Source: Triatoma infestans (Eukaryota > Arthropoda > Insecta > Hemiptera > Reduviidae). Taken from it: a stretch of DNA of 64,000 bases. Positions 33,230 to 45,690 of this stretch are shown here, piece by piece. The stretch's first letter is position 1, and every line of letters starts with the position of its first letter. The notes under the pieces are model-generated. The model made no database searches. It was given only the letters and a program-made list of their open reading frames with translations, and was not told the origin of the DNA. Where the stretch lies: NCBI GenBank assembly GCA_011037195.1, contig JAAEAF010000396.1, positions 62,001 through 126,000 on the forward strand, written 5' to 3'. The position numbers and the translations under genes were made by a program.

Positions 33230-34750
33230 TGGAAACTGATGGCTTGGCGTATGAAATTTTCAAAATAATGCCGGCAGAATGAGCACTATTTGCTCAACCT
33301 CTATAATTCGGTCCTTTGATATGGAAGTGTGCCAGATAAATGGGCGGAAGTCTTTATTTTCTATCTTTTCAAGAAAGGGGACCCAAAAGATCCAAATATA
33401 TAGAGGGCATCAATACATTTTTAAAAATATTTACTTCCATTCTTGCAAAGCGTATTATGAGATGGGCTAATGAGAATCGAATTCTGCCAGAAGAATAGAA
33501 TGGGTTCCGGCCAGGAAGAGGCTGCTTGGACAACATTTTTATTTTATATTCAGCAATTGGTATAGGGCTCCGTTTGAAAGGAAGATCGGTATTTGCTACA
33601 TTTATTGACTTTAAACAAGCCTTTTTTTGAAAAACTATGGCCAACATTATAAAATTTAGGTTTCAACAGTAAAATTGTTAAAGTTTCGATGGACATATAT
33701 ATAAGGCTACTATAATTTTACAAGACTTCAACAACGAGTATAAGGTTGACGTTACCAAAGGCGTTCTGCAAGAGGATTCAATTAACCCTTTATTTTTTCG
33801 TTATTTATTAGTGATAGTAGCTTTCCTCAAATATAATGGCCGAGAGGGAATTAATGCTAGAATGGATTCGGATGTTATAGCACTATTATATGCTTTAGTC
33901 TTGTCGATTACTGTGTTCATGGCATTCCTAAAATACTGAATATACTGCCTGATTACTGTTCTCGCAATTCAAAAGAACAATTGGTACTCCCAAATGAAAC
34001 ATAAACTGCTTGGTTATGATGATCAATATTTTCTTGAAATCGAAAATGATTGCCGTCTAGCCAATGAAATTTCTAATATATTGAATAAAGTGAGGAATCA
34101 TAATCTTTCAGCTGATATAACCTCGCTTTCAATTATAGTTTTCACCGTTTATACAAGAAAATTAGTAACTTGTGCTCAAGAGAAATGTATTTAGAATTCA
34201 AAGGTAGTATTTTAAAGCAAACAATTGTCAGCCAACTGAGGTTAGGTCATCCAGACCATTGCCGTATAGTTTTTAAAGGTAATATCTTCAGTTTTATTCC
34301 GACATACATTGTATTTGTTGTAACTTAGGAGCCCCAGACACTCTTTATCACTTTTGGTAGTATGCCCGGTATTCAGAACTGCTAGGAAAAATATTTAACT
34401 GGATATATTAATGTAATGAAGAAAATTTACAAAATATATAAATAATTGATAATATCCACAAGTTAAATAATGTACTTTTACGTTATGTCTGCATTGAAAC
34501 TTGGAGACTCATTGGGAATATTAAAAATGAAATTGTAGTTGACAGTTTTGTTTTATAAGGTCAATTTTTAGTTCTGAACAGTTGACTCTCAATTTATGTT
34601 TACCATTACATTATTAATTTTTGTAAATAGTTAAATCTGAATAGATGCTTTAATTTTTCACCATCTTTTACATTTTTTTTTTTTTTTATATTTTTCTTTT
34701 TCTTTTTTGTTCAATTTATTTAATGTATTAATATGCACTTCATTTAATTA
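33230..34750 (+). pseudogene. LINE RT fragment to 3' end, plus strand, decayed
   Basis: Plus-strand translation shows VPDKWAEVFIF, LFKKGDPKDPN, NGFRPGRGCLDNIFIL and VFATFIDFKQAF, the first RT blocks up to the first catalytic Asp. Then KVDVTKGVLQEDSINPLFF corresponds to the GVPQGxxLSPLLF block. The YADD region is mutated (LLYALVLS). Many stops. A C-terminal DTLYHF-like motif (34,330) resembles that at 35.5 kb. It ends in T-rich sequence near 34,750. Confidence 0.6.
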
Positions 34751-34754
34751 TTTG

Positions 34755-34962
34755 TAACCAAAACTCCATTTGTATGGGTATTTCCCCAAAAATTCATTTA
34801 AGGGGACTTTTAGGGGAAAGGTTTTCCACTAATGTTTTCGTCTAATGTGCAATTTCAGTTCAACAATGTCTATCTGTCAACTGAATAATATTAAATAAAA
34901 TTATATATGTTGCCAAAATTCCGAATTTGAATAAAATCGGTTGACTGGAAGTGCGACTTAAT
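34755..34962 (+). repeat. R-A fragment, cut by LINE H
   Basis: ATTCATTTAAGGGGACTTTT, CTAATGTGCAATTTCAGTTC and GACTGGAAGTGCGACTT are consecutive R-A blocks. The sequence stops at the (TAA)n tail of the next element. Confidence 0.65.
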
Positions 34963-36117
34963 AATAATAATAATAATAATAATGCTTTATTTAAAAAAGA
35001 AATTATAATAAAAACATATAAAAAGGAAAGCAGTATTCTACGGCAATGGTAAACCGTCTGCCGGAGGTTGATGTACATACATATATAATAATGATTACAA
35101 ATTGTTTTATAAATTGAATAAACATTTAAGAACAAAATCTGCTAATAAAGGAATAGAAAAGTTGAAAAAAGAAGGAAAGAAGAGAAAAATAAAATAGTAA
35201 TAATAAACAAAAAAGAAAAGAAAGTCATTCACTTAAACTTAATAATTCTTTTTTTATTTTTTTTAAATTAAAAAAGAATTGGTTTCCTCAATAACTAAAT
35301 ATATAAACAAATTACTAACTACATTTAGTTAAGACAAAAAAGAACCTGAATAGTAATAATACAAAGAGAGCTCAATCAAAATTAAAATCCATAATTAAAT
35401 TATATCTATATTGCCAGGCGTGTCACAAAATTAATAATCACAATGCTGTTTTCGCCATTGAGCATCAATATTAACTGCGGTCTAGGTAATTTGTCACAAC
35501 CAACATAAAGCCTACGTATGTCGGAGAGAATGGAATAGTCTACCAAAAAGTGGTAGACATCCTCCCTCGCTCGAGAGCTACATAGCGAACACAAGGAGTT
35601 ACTTCTTTCAACCCAAGGGGTATAATTTAAATAGAGCAGCTCACCGCGAAGTCTGAATGGGTTAGGTTCGTTGAGTTGGACATCAAGCTACAAGACTTGA
35701 CAGAATAATCCAACTCTTTATATAATAAAAACCTCGTAGAGCAACAAGCCAACTTCATACACTCCTCAAGATGGTGATCCCCTATTCTTTGTACAATGAC
35801 CGTCAGTTGCGTCCGCCAACTAGACATATTTTCTATAGATGAATCAAATACACAGCAGTAACGTTGACTAAGGAAGACCAATGCTTAAACCAAAAAATTT
35901 TATTTTTAATAATCTCCAAAGCCAATATTTTGGGAAGGCGATAATCGGGCAAGTTAAGAATTTTGAGATAGTATCTAAAATGTAGAGAAAATGTAAAAAA
36001 CATTAATAAGTGTTGTGGACGTTTCAATGGGAAGCATGATGTAATTAGGGGTCACTGAAGGCACTAAAGTTTTTTTATAAATTTCCGCATCTCTCTCGCG
36101 CCAGATCAACTGAGGTA
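34963..36117 (-). pseudogene. LINE H, 3' portion: C-terminal domain, 3' untranslated region, (TAA)n tail
   Basis: Minus strand: CSLCSSRAREDVYHFLV at about 35,540-35,590 is a CX2C...H C-terminal motif of LINE ORF2. The preceding region (35,627-36,050) is leucine-rich and broken into three frames. The 3' end is at a (TAA)n run, 34,963-34,982. At 36,105-36,117 it is interrupted by a full LINE; its endonuclease resumes beyond 41,438. The RT is missing between the two parts. Confidence 0.7.
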
Positions 36118-36199
36118 GAATAGAATAGAATAGAATCGGGGGGGGGAGCCTCATTCCACTGCGACCTACAAATTGAGATCTATTGTGGATCCCCTTAAG

Positions 36200-39100
36200 T
36201 TACAGAACAGCCCCCCCCAGCTTTGCCCTCCTAATCAATCCTAGCAAAGCTGAGAGCGGCTCCGTCATCAATCTTTCAGCTTCGGGATTGCCCGTCCCCA
36301 GTTGAAGAAACCTAATCCTCGCCAGGCCGGCGCACTCACAAAGGATATGCGCCGGGGTCTCCTCCTCTACCTTGCAGAATCGGCATACCGCACTATCCGC
36401 AAGTTGTAGGTGGTGCATGTGTCTATTCAGCCTACAATGCCCTGTTAGTAGACCCACAATTAACCTTATATCCCTTCGGGTCTGGCTCAGTAGGTCTTTG
36501 GTAATTTAGGCAAATGTCTTTTAATGAAGAGCTTTGCCTGCCTCTGTCCTGGTGTCCCTCCCACCAACGCAGATGCTGATCTTCTATCCACCCCTTGATA
36601 GAAGTTTGGATGAGGCTCCTGGACAAGCCGCAGAAGGGTTCGGGGCCTATAAAGGTATCCTGCGAGCCCTCCCTCGCTAGGGCATCCGCCCTCTCATTGC
36701 CCAGGAACCCCGCATGTCCCGGTACCCAGGCGAGTGTCAGTTTATTCCGAGTACCCACCTCGGTGAGGGCAAGTAGGCAGTCCCACACCAGTCTTGAGAC
36801 TATTTGGTGTGAGGAAAGTGCCTTCAGGGCTGCCTGACTGTCCCAGTATATGGCCACTCTTCTACCCACTATCCTTTGCCTTATAATCTCCATAGCGCAG
36901 AGTTGTAACGCCACGACTTCAGCCTGAAAGACCGTGGCGTACTTCCCTAGGCTGGCCTTAATTTTAACTTTAGGCCTGCCCCCGTAGACCCCAGCTCCGA
37001 CCCCAGTCGGAGTTTTGGATCCATCTGTATACCAGATCGAGTTACCGAACAGGGTGGGTCGCAGCCCCATTCGCCTCTGCTCGGTATGACAATATGGAAG
37101 TTCCTTTCGAAAAAATACTTAGGAACCATCCTATCCGTTGGCATCCCCAGAAGATAGTCCGCCTTGATTTCCTCAATCAACCTCTGGTTATTACGATCAT
37201 GCCTAGAGGTGATGGGAGGCGGCCCCTGCAGGAGCCTATATATTCCCATTCTGGCTTCGCCTAGAACGAGAATGTGTAATGGTGGCAGATTGTGGAGGAC
37301 TTCCAACGCCGCAGTCGGGGTGGTCTTCATGGCCCCCGTGGAACCAAGGCATGCTCGCCTTTGGATCCCACCGAGCCTTTCCACCGCCCCCTTCTGCAAC
37401 GTTTTGGTCCACCAAACTACCGACCCATATGTAACCATGGGTCTGATGATCCTGGTGTAGATCCATAGTGACAAACTTGGGCGCAAGCCCCAGTTTCTCC
37501 CACAAAGCCGTCTGCATCTATTAAATGACGCATCGGCTCTGTGAGAAATTTAGTCAATGTGTTGGTTCCAAGTGAGTCTTCGGTCGAAAGTAACGCCAAG
37601 GTACTTCGCCTCCGTCGCAAATGGAATCGGAGTGTGCCCAAGTAATGGAGGCCTAAGGCCTTCCAACTTATGGCGCAACGTGAAAGGAACTATTATGGCT
37701 TTGTGGGGGTTTATGGACAAGTCCTCCTCCCTACACCAATTCCTAACCAGGTTTAGAGCTGCTTGAACCCGCTCTGCAATCGTAGTAGGGTATTTGCCTC
37801 TTACCACGATCGCCAAATCATCTGCGTAGCCTAGGCAGTCAAAGCCATCCGCAGATAGTTGGTGGAGGAGGTCTTCAACGACCAAAGTCCACATCAGAGG
37901 GGACAAAACCCCTCCCTGTGGACACCCCCTCCCTACTTTTACCCTAAGGGTGGTCTGGCCTATTGTCGAAATGTTAATTCGGTTGCTTAGGCCAGACTCC
38001 ATCCAGCCGCATAACACTGCTGGTACTCCTCTTTTATGGAGGGAGTTGATGACTTAGGTGCGCGAAACATTATTGAATGCGCCCTCAATGTCCAAAAAGG
38101 TGGCTACCGCAATTTCCTTATCCTCCAAGGATTTTGATAGCAGCCTGTTAAGATCATCCAGTGCGGCCTCAGCCGACCTACCTGGTTGATAAGCGTATTG
38201 GCGGGCACTTAGGGGGTTTGCACGCAAGACCTCATCCCTGATATATCTGTCCACCAACCTTTCCAGAGCTTTGCTCAGGAAAGAGGTTAGGCTAATCGGT
38301 CTATACGAGCCTGGCGTGAGATCAGACACTCTACCCACCTTGGGGAGGTAGATCACCTTGACCTCATGCCACGGTACCGGCGTATATCTACGGGCTATGA
38401 ATGCCCTAAAGATTCTACACAGGTATGGTAATAGAATATCTAGTCCTTTTTGCAGAAGGACCGGGAAATCCCATCCGTCCCAGGAGATTTGAAAGGTAGG
38501 GATTTATTGATGGCCCACCTGACTTTGCTTGGCCTGGTTATGAGAGTGGCGAGTTTCCAGGCCTCTGGGGAAGGTCTAATTGGCCTTTCCCCAGGGATCC
38601 CCGCCACCTCTGGGTCTGCAAGTCGGGATGAGCCTGGAAAGTGCGTCTCCGCGAGGAGCTCTAAGCTTCCTTTCTCGGAGACAGTGACGGTCCCATCCCC
38701 CTTTCGGAGGAACCCCACTTCGTTCGCAGTACCGTCTTTGGCCAACGCTCTGTGGATTCTGGCGCACGAGGGTGAGTCCTCAATCTCCTCGCAAAACCGC
38801 CTCCACGAACGTCTTTTGGCCTTTCTAATCTCTTTATTGTACTGCGTGAGGGCATTCCGATAGACGGTCCAGTTCTGGGTAACTTTGGCCCTGTTGAACA
38901 ATTTCCTCACCTCGGCCCTCAGTTTCTCGAGGTGATTGTTCCACCAGACCGTCTTTCCTCTCTGTGGTCTTGACCTTACCGGAAGGCCGTGGTCAAGTTT
39001 TCTTGGAAGGCAGTGGCTATCGCCTCCTGCACCTCCTCTACCGTCCGCTCAAGATCCTCCACCCCTCTCCCGTCAGAGATTCCCTGTGCTACTCTATACT

Positions 39101-39832
39101 TGAGGGAATCCACAAATCCTTCCCAGTCGGTTTCCCGAGGGTTCCGGAATGTTACCTGCTGCAACGGGGGGGTGTCGATGGTGAACCTGATGTGCCTGTG
39201 GTCGGAGCAGGATGGTTCCGAAGACACATGCCAGTTCCTGATGTCATCACTCAGCCTATGGGTGGTCCATACCTCTCTCCTGGCCACCGTGACGAAGGTG
39301 GGTCCTTACCTAAATTAAAGATTAGTAACTCTTTACCATAGATAAAATCCAAAAGGGACTTACCTCTGCTGTTGCAGTTGCTGCTCCCCCATGCTGGGTG
39401 GTGTGCGTTGGCATCACATCCCACGAAGAGCGGGAGATTCTTCGCCTCACAGAAGTCGACGATCTCTCCCATCAGGTCCGGCGGGCAAGACTGGTCCTCA
39501 CCGGGAAGTAGGCGGAGCAGGCCACCAGCCTCCTGATTCCACCTTCGGTCCGTGCCGAGATGATTGCTATAACAAAATCGCCTGAGCAAAGTGCCGGCGG
39601 TAAGTTACCATCAATCTGATTATTAAGGACTATACAGGCTATGGGTTTCCCAGAGCCCTTACAATATAATACCTTACCTTGAAATGGGCGAATGTCTCTG
39701 ATTTCCTCGGCCACGAGCCACGGCTCCTGCACCAGAGCGATGTGTAGTCGCTCCGATTCAAACCTCCTGCACAAGACCGCCGAAGCGGCCTTGGCATGTT
39801 GGAGGTTGATTTGCAGGACCCGTAGCCCCATC
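36200..39832 (-). pseudogene. ORF2 of the full-length LINE: endonuclease, RT, RNase H, C-terminal knuckle (several breaks)
   Basis: Minus strand in order: endonuclease LRVLQINLQHAKAA and ALVQEPW (39,740-39,830), GCDANAHHPAWGSS (39,400), SCSDHRHIRF (39,200). RT: SYRPISLTSFLSKALERLV, QYAYQPGRSAEAALDD, FLDIEGAFNNV, GCPQGGVLSPLMW, GYADDLAIVV (catalytic, 37,830), KYLGVTFDRRLTW. RNase H: WYTDGSKTPTGVGAGVY, FQAEVVALQLCAM, IYWDSQAALKAL, WVPGHAGFLGNERADALA. C terminus: CRFCKVEEETPAHILCEC (36,360). It is interrupted by an in-frame stop TAG at about 38,057 and by frameshifts near 39,500, 39,270, 38,950, 38,450, 37,530, 37,050 and 36,450. The domain set fits LOA/I-like LINEs. Confidence 0.85.
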
Positions 39833-41037
39833 CTAAGATGTAGTAGGGGGTCGGGAAGGCGAGCTAGGCTCGTCCCCCCGCCGCACTTCGGCACGCTCGG
39901 GCGCCAGACACCGCTGAGGGGTTTGAGGCCTCAACAGCGGGCTGACCCCGGCTTCGCCCAGAGCGTCGGGCAAGCCCTTCCCCCTGTCGGTTTTTTTGCC
40001 TCTCTTTTCGCCCGCCTTATGGCCGGCTGAGGGCTTGGGTGCGCGAGCCTCCGTTGTCGGAACATCCGACACGGGGGCCCGCGCGAGCTTAGAAGTGGAG
40101 GGAACACCTTCCGCCGGGCGGATCGCCTCGGCGGAAGGGGCCCCAGCTCCTTCTTCATCGCCTCGTTTCTCCTTGGTTCGGAACTTCAACCTGCCGAACC
40201 CGTAGAATGGAGCCATGTCTAGACTCCTCAGGATTTCCAGGGTGAAGAGCTGTCCCTTGCTCTCCGGAACACACCCCATAACGGTCCACAAGCCGGGGTT
40301 GAGGCCCTGGTTGCCAAACCTCAAGAGGCTGACAACCCTTTCCGCCGTCACCGGCTCGCCATCCTCATGGGGTACAAAGACAGAGCACGTCACTGGCTTC
40401 GGGACCTCGTCCCCCACCAGGACCCTGAGGGCAGCGCCCTCCCAGGGCCGCAGCGTAGGGACGACCTCCGTCACCCAGGACGCACTCTCCTTGTCTGCAC
40501 ATGTAAGCAGGAGAAACCCTGCTTTATGGGTGCACTTAAGAAAGCGCACCTGACGGTCATCCGTGAAGGCCGCCATGGTGGACAGCAGGGATTTTTGGAT
40601 GGCTTTTAGCCTATCCGGCTCCAACTGCGTGTCCGGGTAATAGGCCGCGGCAATCGCGACCTTCTCCGAGGACAAAGCCTCCCCATAAGTACGAGGTCTC
40701 GCCCTCTTCGTCGGCCGCGATGCCTTCGGGGTACTTTCCTCCGAACGCGGCCTTTTTCCGGCCTGAGCCTTTTCTTCCTGTTGCCGGACAAGATTCTCCC
40801 TGATTATGGATCGTCTTGCGACTGCCTTGACCGACTAACCTTTGCACCCGCCTGTTGGACGCGCCTGACAAACGGACTGCAAGAATGTCCATGTCGGACA
40901 TCACGTCAACCTCCTCTAGAGATAGCGCCCTTAGGGCTCTCCGGGGAGGCTGTGTAGTGGCCTCGGACGTGAGGGCATCCGCCCGCTCGTCCGAAGGTCT
41001 GTGTTTTAAATTTATAAATTGCTGCTCCATGTTGTTC
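39833..41037 (-). pseudogene. ORF1 of the full-length LINE (gag-like, no zinc knuckle seen), one frameshift
   Basis: The N-terminal part runs from about 41,025 (MEQQFINLKHRPSDERADAL) and shifts frame near 40,795. It then continues through a basic linker (RPTKRARPRTYGEA) into a folded-looking domain (VAIAAAYYPDTQLEPDRL, KCTHKAGFLLLTCADKESA, TCSVFVPHEDGEPV) ending at 39,833 in a Pro/Arg/Lys-rich tail. It resembles the DUF4780-like ORF1 domain known from insect LINEs, and is presumed to bind RNA. It overlaps the start of ORF2 by a few tens of bases. Confidence 0.7.
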
Positions 41038-41450
41038 TCACGAGTAGCTGGGGAAGTGACGTCCACCCGGTGAGAGCCCCGCAATGACCGGGTAAGGCTA
41101 CTTACTCTGGGAGGGCGCCTGGTATCCCAGAGGCTCCGTAACGACCCCGGGATTAGGCTCCGGGACCAACCATCCTATAGGCACGGATCGCATAACACCG
41201 TAGGATTGAGCCGGATATAGAGGCAGGATAGGGTGACCAGGGATCTCAAGAAAGGGCGACATAAAACAGGAGGCCAACGGGGGGTAATCGTTGACCCGCC
41301 AGAGCCCTAGTTAGCCGTGACACCGGAGAAACCCAGGTGCCACGTTGCCCGGCCCCCACGATGAGGGCGTTAGGGTTGGCTCGCTGCTCCACTGGAATCG
41401 CCGAGGCTTTCCACCAGTGTAACAGCATTTGGGGGCCATCAACTGAGGTA

Positions 41451-42182
41451 ATAAAGGTAAAGTGTCATGATTAGCAGTGATAGACAAAGTTAGAGAAATA
41501 ACAATATTCGAAGATGGTCTGAGAAATTAAGAGATAATACTCCGAAATTAATATATTGGAGAAATAATCCAGCGGGACACAACACAGATCATTGACTGAG
41601 CATCCCATACTTCCAATAAAGGTATAATCTCCTTGAAGATCACCCTGAAATCGCCCATTTAAAATTATTAAATCTAGACTATTGCAAAGATCTATAAATT
41701 TGCAACCTTTTCCATTAAGAACTTTATCCTTTGACTTTCTTATGTGGCGACTATTGGGACTATTAATCAACAAGTCACCTGGCAACTCCTATGAGGTACC
41801 ACTCTTACATTGAAATCTCCCATTAAAATAAATTTAAGATTACAATTCAATTCTAGGAAATTAGACAAGTGAGAAACCCAAGCGTTCAAATATGCAGGCA
41901 AGACAAATATTTCAAATTTTGTGTTTCTAATTCGTATTAAGTCAACACCATCTAGTTTACAATAATTAATAAGGTATTAGGAAAAGAGCTATTTTTAATA
42001 CCATATACCCTTCCACCCATAGGTCTTCCGAATTTAAAAGATCTAGTAGCAGAAACCCAAAGTAAATTATAATTAGAAAAGAATTTCTCATAGAAATCAA
42101 ATTTTTTTTCTTCTACAAAAGTTTCTAAAAGAATAAAAAATATCATATGTTCTTAATGAATTCAAAAAATCAACATTTTCAA
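41451..42182 (-). pseudogene. LINE H endonuclease, middle part (between the two nested insertions)
   Basis: Minus strand: LETFVEEKKFDFYEKFF, NLLWVSATRSFKFGRPMGG (42,000-42,130), FILMGDFN (near 41,810), KGCKFIDLCNSLDLIILNGR and GDLQGDYTFIGSMGCSVNDL (41,580-41,700). These are successive endonuclease motifs. Frameshifts occur near 41,790 and 41,970. The part before 42,183 continues at 44,553 across the Jockey insertion; the part after 41,451 should continue at 36,104, where RT is absent. Confidence 0.75.
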
Positions 42183-44552
42183 TTTTGCTTTTTTTTTTTT
42201 TTTTTTTTTTAACTTTTATTTGAAATTTACACCTGCACTCGTACAGTACAATAAGTAAATATGCTGCGTGTATAATAAAAGTGGCGTGGCAATCATGAAT
42301 GATGATCATCCAGTGATGACCATCATTAGTCTACCAGTTGGTCACGGGGCCAACGGCGCCTCATACGTCTTCGGGGGTTGGAGGGAAGTGTGGTTGAGAA
42401 TAGGTTTGCAGCTAAAGGATTAGGGTGAGATGATAGTTTTTGGTGGAATTTGTTGTAGCGGGTTTTGGCAAGTTCTGGTATAAATGGAATGTTGAGGTCT
42501 GTGTGTATGGAGTGGTTACTGACATAAAAAGGAGCGTTTACAATGCGGCGGAGTATTTTAGATTGGAGTGTTTGTAATCTGTTGATGTTAGATCGTTTAG
42601 CTGTCCCGTAAAGTTCAAGTCCGTAAGTCCATATTGGAGCAAGAAGGGAAGTATACAGTCGACGCTTGTTCTGTAGTGTTAGTTTTGAGCGTTTGTCAAG
42701 TAGTCTAGCAAGGAGTTTGTATCGTTTGTTTAGTTCAGCCCGTTTAAGTCTCGTGTGAGGGTTCCAAGTTAGTCTTTTGTCTAGGTACAGTCCAAGGTAC
42801 CGCACATGATCGGCTGGTGGGATAGGAGTGTTATATAAGAAGACAGGTCCAAGAGTTGTTCGTTTGAGTGTGAAGACTATGTATTTGGATTTGTTTGGGT
42901 TGATTTTTATTCTCCATTTTTGTAGCCAGGGTTCTAGTGAGTGAAGGTGAGATTGTAGAGAGCGGATAGCGAAGACAGAATCAGTATGTGTGGAGAGAAT
43001 GGCAGTGTCGTCAGCGAAGGTGTATATGGAGGTGTTGGGATTTGAAGGTAAGTCGGCTGTAAAGATTGTGTAGAGAAGAGGAGCTAAGACGCTACCTTGT
43101 GGTACACCAGCAAGGACAGGAAAAATAGATGATCGAAAAGAGCCTTGAGTTACTAGAAAGAATCGGTCGGAGAGATAGGATTTGAGTATAAGATAGTATG
43201 TGCTTGGTAGATTACTCTTAAGCTTCCATAGCAAACCCTTGTGCCATACTCGGTCAAAGGCCTGTGAGACATCCAAGAATACTCCAGCGCAGAAATGTTT
43301 AAGCTCCAGTGATGTAGCGATGGTGTCCACAACGCGATGGGCCTGCTGGATTGTAGAGTGGCAACTGCGAAAACCAAATTGATGATTTGGGATAATTTCA
43401 AGGCCATCAAAACTTTCTTGAAGGCGTGGTAGGAGGAGTCTCTCAAAAATTTTGCCTAGAATCGAGAGGAGGCTGATAGGGCGATAGGAGGAAGGTAGAT
43501 GCGTGGGTTTTGAAGGTTTAGGTATCATACAGATGGTGAAGAATTTCCAAAGTATAGGATAGTAGGTAGTTCTCAGTATTGAATTGTAGATGGTTGTAAG
43601 GAAGACTATTGCTTTTCTAGGAAGTTGAAGGAGAATGTGTGCTGTGATTAAATCATAACCTGGACTCTTTTTAGGGGGAAGATTGATAATGGCCTCCTTG
43701 ACTTGCTTGGGTGTGAATGATTTAGGAGGAAGAGAAACTGGTAAAGGAATGTCCAAGTCGGTATTGACGTCTTGGGTGTGTTGTAGATTTTGAGTGTCAG
43801 GATGTGGGGTGAAGACGGAAGAGAGGTGAGCTGCAAGTAAGTCAGCTTTTCTTGATCAGATTTGGCCCAGGAGTTGTCAGCAGAACGGAGAGGGGAGGAG
43901 GTTTGTTGAAATTTTAATATTCGTCGGGTGACAGTCCAGAGTGAGTTGTCGTCAGTAGTAAGAGATTTTGTATAGTTAGCGTATTGGGTGTTATAGTATT
44001 TTTGAAGTTCGTTTTTAAGCTGTCTTGCAAGATGATTGAAATTTTGTTTGGGGGAAGGATACCTAGTTCGCTGCCAAAGAGATCTTGCTCGTCGCTTTTG
44101 AGTTATAAGAGTGCGGAGTAGGATAGGTAAGTTATAAGGCAAACGTTCTGTCCGTTTAGTTGTACAGTATGAAGTCGCTTGCCATATGCTTTGCTGTATG
44201 GCAGCAGCGAAGTTGTCAACAGCATCGTCTAGTTGTTGGGGTGTTTTAAGAGCTGTTTTAAGTTCAATTTGTTGTTCGAGTCGGTCTCTAAATAAGTCCC
44301 AGTGTATCGGTCTATTGAGCAATGTAGGTTTTGGAGGGGATGGTTTGGGGTGAATATCCATTGTAAGTATGACGGGGCTGTGGTCGGATGATAGGTCATC
44401 TAAGGTGAATGCGTCAGTATGGAATGATGAAATGTTGGAGCAGATGAAAAAGTCAAGCAAGTCAGGTCGTTTATTTAGAGCAGTTGGCCAGTAAGTTGGT
44501 TGAGAAGGAGAGATGTAGGATAAGCTTGTTTGGGAGAGTGCTTTTGCTTTTT
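42183..44552 (-). mobile_element. Jockey-clade LINE, 5'-truncated, poly(A) tail, 11-bp target duplication
   Basis: A T-run at 42,190-42,210 is the poly(A) tail of a minus-strand insertion. TTTTGCTTTTT occurs at 42,183-42,193 and 44,542-44,552. The host endonuclease frame reads straight across: ...NICGLKS before and KIENVDF after the duplication. That fixes the boundaries independently of the ambiguous T tract. The 5' end lies within the endonuclease, so the copy is truncated. Confidence 0.85.
42326..44541 (-). pseudogene. Jockey ORF2: endonuclease C-terminus and complete-looking RT, one frameshift
   Basis: Minus strand: DLSSDHSPVIL (endonuclease SDH motif, 44,385), a basic linker, then a 476-codon uninterrupted RT frame (43,756-42,326). 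It contains SYRPISLLSILGKIFERLL, HQFGFRSCHSTIQQAHRVV, GVFLDVSQAFDRVWHKGLL, GVPQGSVLAPLLYTIFTADL, YTFADDTAIL (catalytic) and VRYLGLYLDKRLTWNPH. It ends RRRWPRDQLVD, about 115 bp before the poly(A). A one-base shift near 43,855 separates endonuclease and RT. There is no RNase H, as expected for the Jockey clade. It is the best preserved RT in the window and probably a fairly recent insertion. Confidence 0.9.
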
Positions 44553-45690
44553 AAACCACAGATATTGTATGAAATAATAGACAAGGAATGAATATGCTCA
44601 ACAATACAGCCCGGGGCATTCCTACAGATGGTTAAATCTCATCCATCAATTTTTCCAGAAGTGCGGGGGTAGACCTTAGGTTGAACAACTCCCTTTACTT
44701 CTCAGATCAGAGAAAATATTTATAACATTGTAAATTTTATTTGTTGCTCTTAAGGGACATAAGTCCCAGAGCATAATAAATTTATCTTTCTTTCTTTACC
44801 GAAGCAGAAGTACGGGAGAAATAATCACGTGGCAGAGCATTCGAAGAAACTGCAGACAAAAAGAGGAAAAGTCAAAGCCCACAATATCCCTGAGATTATC
44901 CGCACCGTTTTCAGAGTCAAATTTCAAACCATTCACCTCACAGAAATCAAAACGATGTAGAGACGATCATTAACCACTATCACTTTTAATGAACTTTTCA
45001 AACGTAATAGTTCTCTGCGAATTAACAGAAGTTTAGATCATTCTCTGCGAACATTCTCTGAATAGTCCTGATACAATATAAAACCAGAATTTTTCAGTTT
45101 TTTAGTAGACCTCAAAACTGCTAGTTTATCACTATAACGTGAAAACGTAACCAAAAGAGGCCTGTTTTGGGTCCCTCTTGAACCAAGTGAAAAAACTTGA
45201 ATATTCTCTAAGATGATTTCCACCTGCAAAACTTGGTGACAGAATTCGGAAACTAAATTGATTAAATTAACTTCGGGATTGTATTTCCAGACCCTTAAAT
45301 ATCAAGTTATTTCTACGGCAACGATTGTCTAAGTTATCCAAGAAATCGACATTCCTTCTACTAGAGCCTTTTAGAACCTCCATCTCGCTCCTCAGCTTCT
45401 GGTATTCTTCTTTAAGAGACGCAATCTCAATATGTAAAGCATTGACTTCTTCTTTGGAAGCTAGAGCTGCGAGTTTATCATCCAACAAACTATTCATAAG
45501 TTTTGCCATAGAATACATGAGTTGTGACATAGTACACCAGATAGAAGGAGAGGGGAGTCATCAGACATTGTAGAGAACACTGCTTCTTTCTTAGCAACTT
45601 TCAATTCTAGTTCAGGCGAGCTTCTAGCACGTTTAATTCTAGAGTTATTCAAGCGAGGTACAGAAGTGAGATCATGTTATGACATAAAAA
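44553..45690 (-). pseudogene. LINE H ORF1 (coiled coil + RRM-like) and start of ORF2
   Basis: Minus strand: 45,530-45,270 encodes MSQLMYSMAKLMNSLLDDKL, a coiled-coil segment (IEIASLKEEYQKLRSEMEVL) and RCRRNNLIFKGLE, the usual entry to the L1-type ORF1 RRM. 45,229-45,038 continues with RPLLVTFSRYSDKLAVLRST and SGFILYQDYSENVRRE. The C-terminal part runs to about 44,830. The ORF2 endonuclease starts near 44,650-44,553 (SLSIISYNICGL). Several frameshifts. The GGGACTTATGTCCC hairpin and (CTTT)3 near 44,755-44,803 may be a tiny further insertion. Confidence 0.7.

Larger units (their letters stand above)
36105..41450 (-). mobile_element. Full-length GC-rich non-LTR retrotransposon with 13-bp target duplication
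   Basis: ATCAACTGAGGTA is repeated exactly at 36,105-36,117 and 41,438-41,450, bracketing a 5,320-bp insertion. The 3' end on the minus strand has a short (TTCTA)n-type tail (36,118-36,137). It carries a 5' untranslated region of about 0.4 kb (41,038-41,437), ORF1 and ORF2. It is much more GC-rich than its neighbours, which is why many antisense frames stay open. Confidence 0.9.

Noticed and set aside
38450..40609. Numerous plus-strand frames of 60-137 codons
   Set aside because: Antisense shadows of the GC-rich LINE ORF1/ORF2; the sense strand carries all recognisable motifs.
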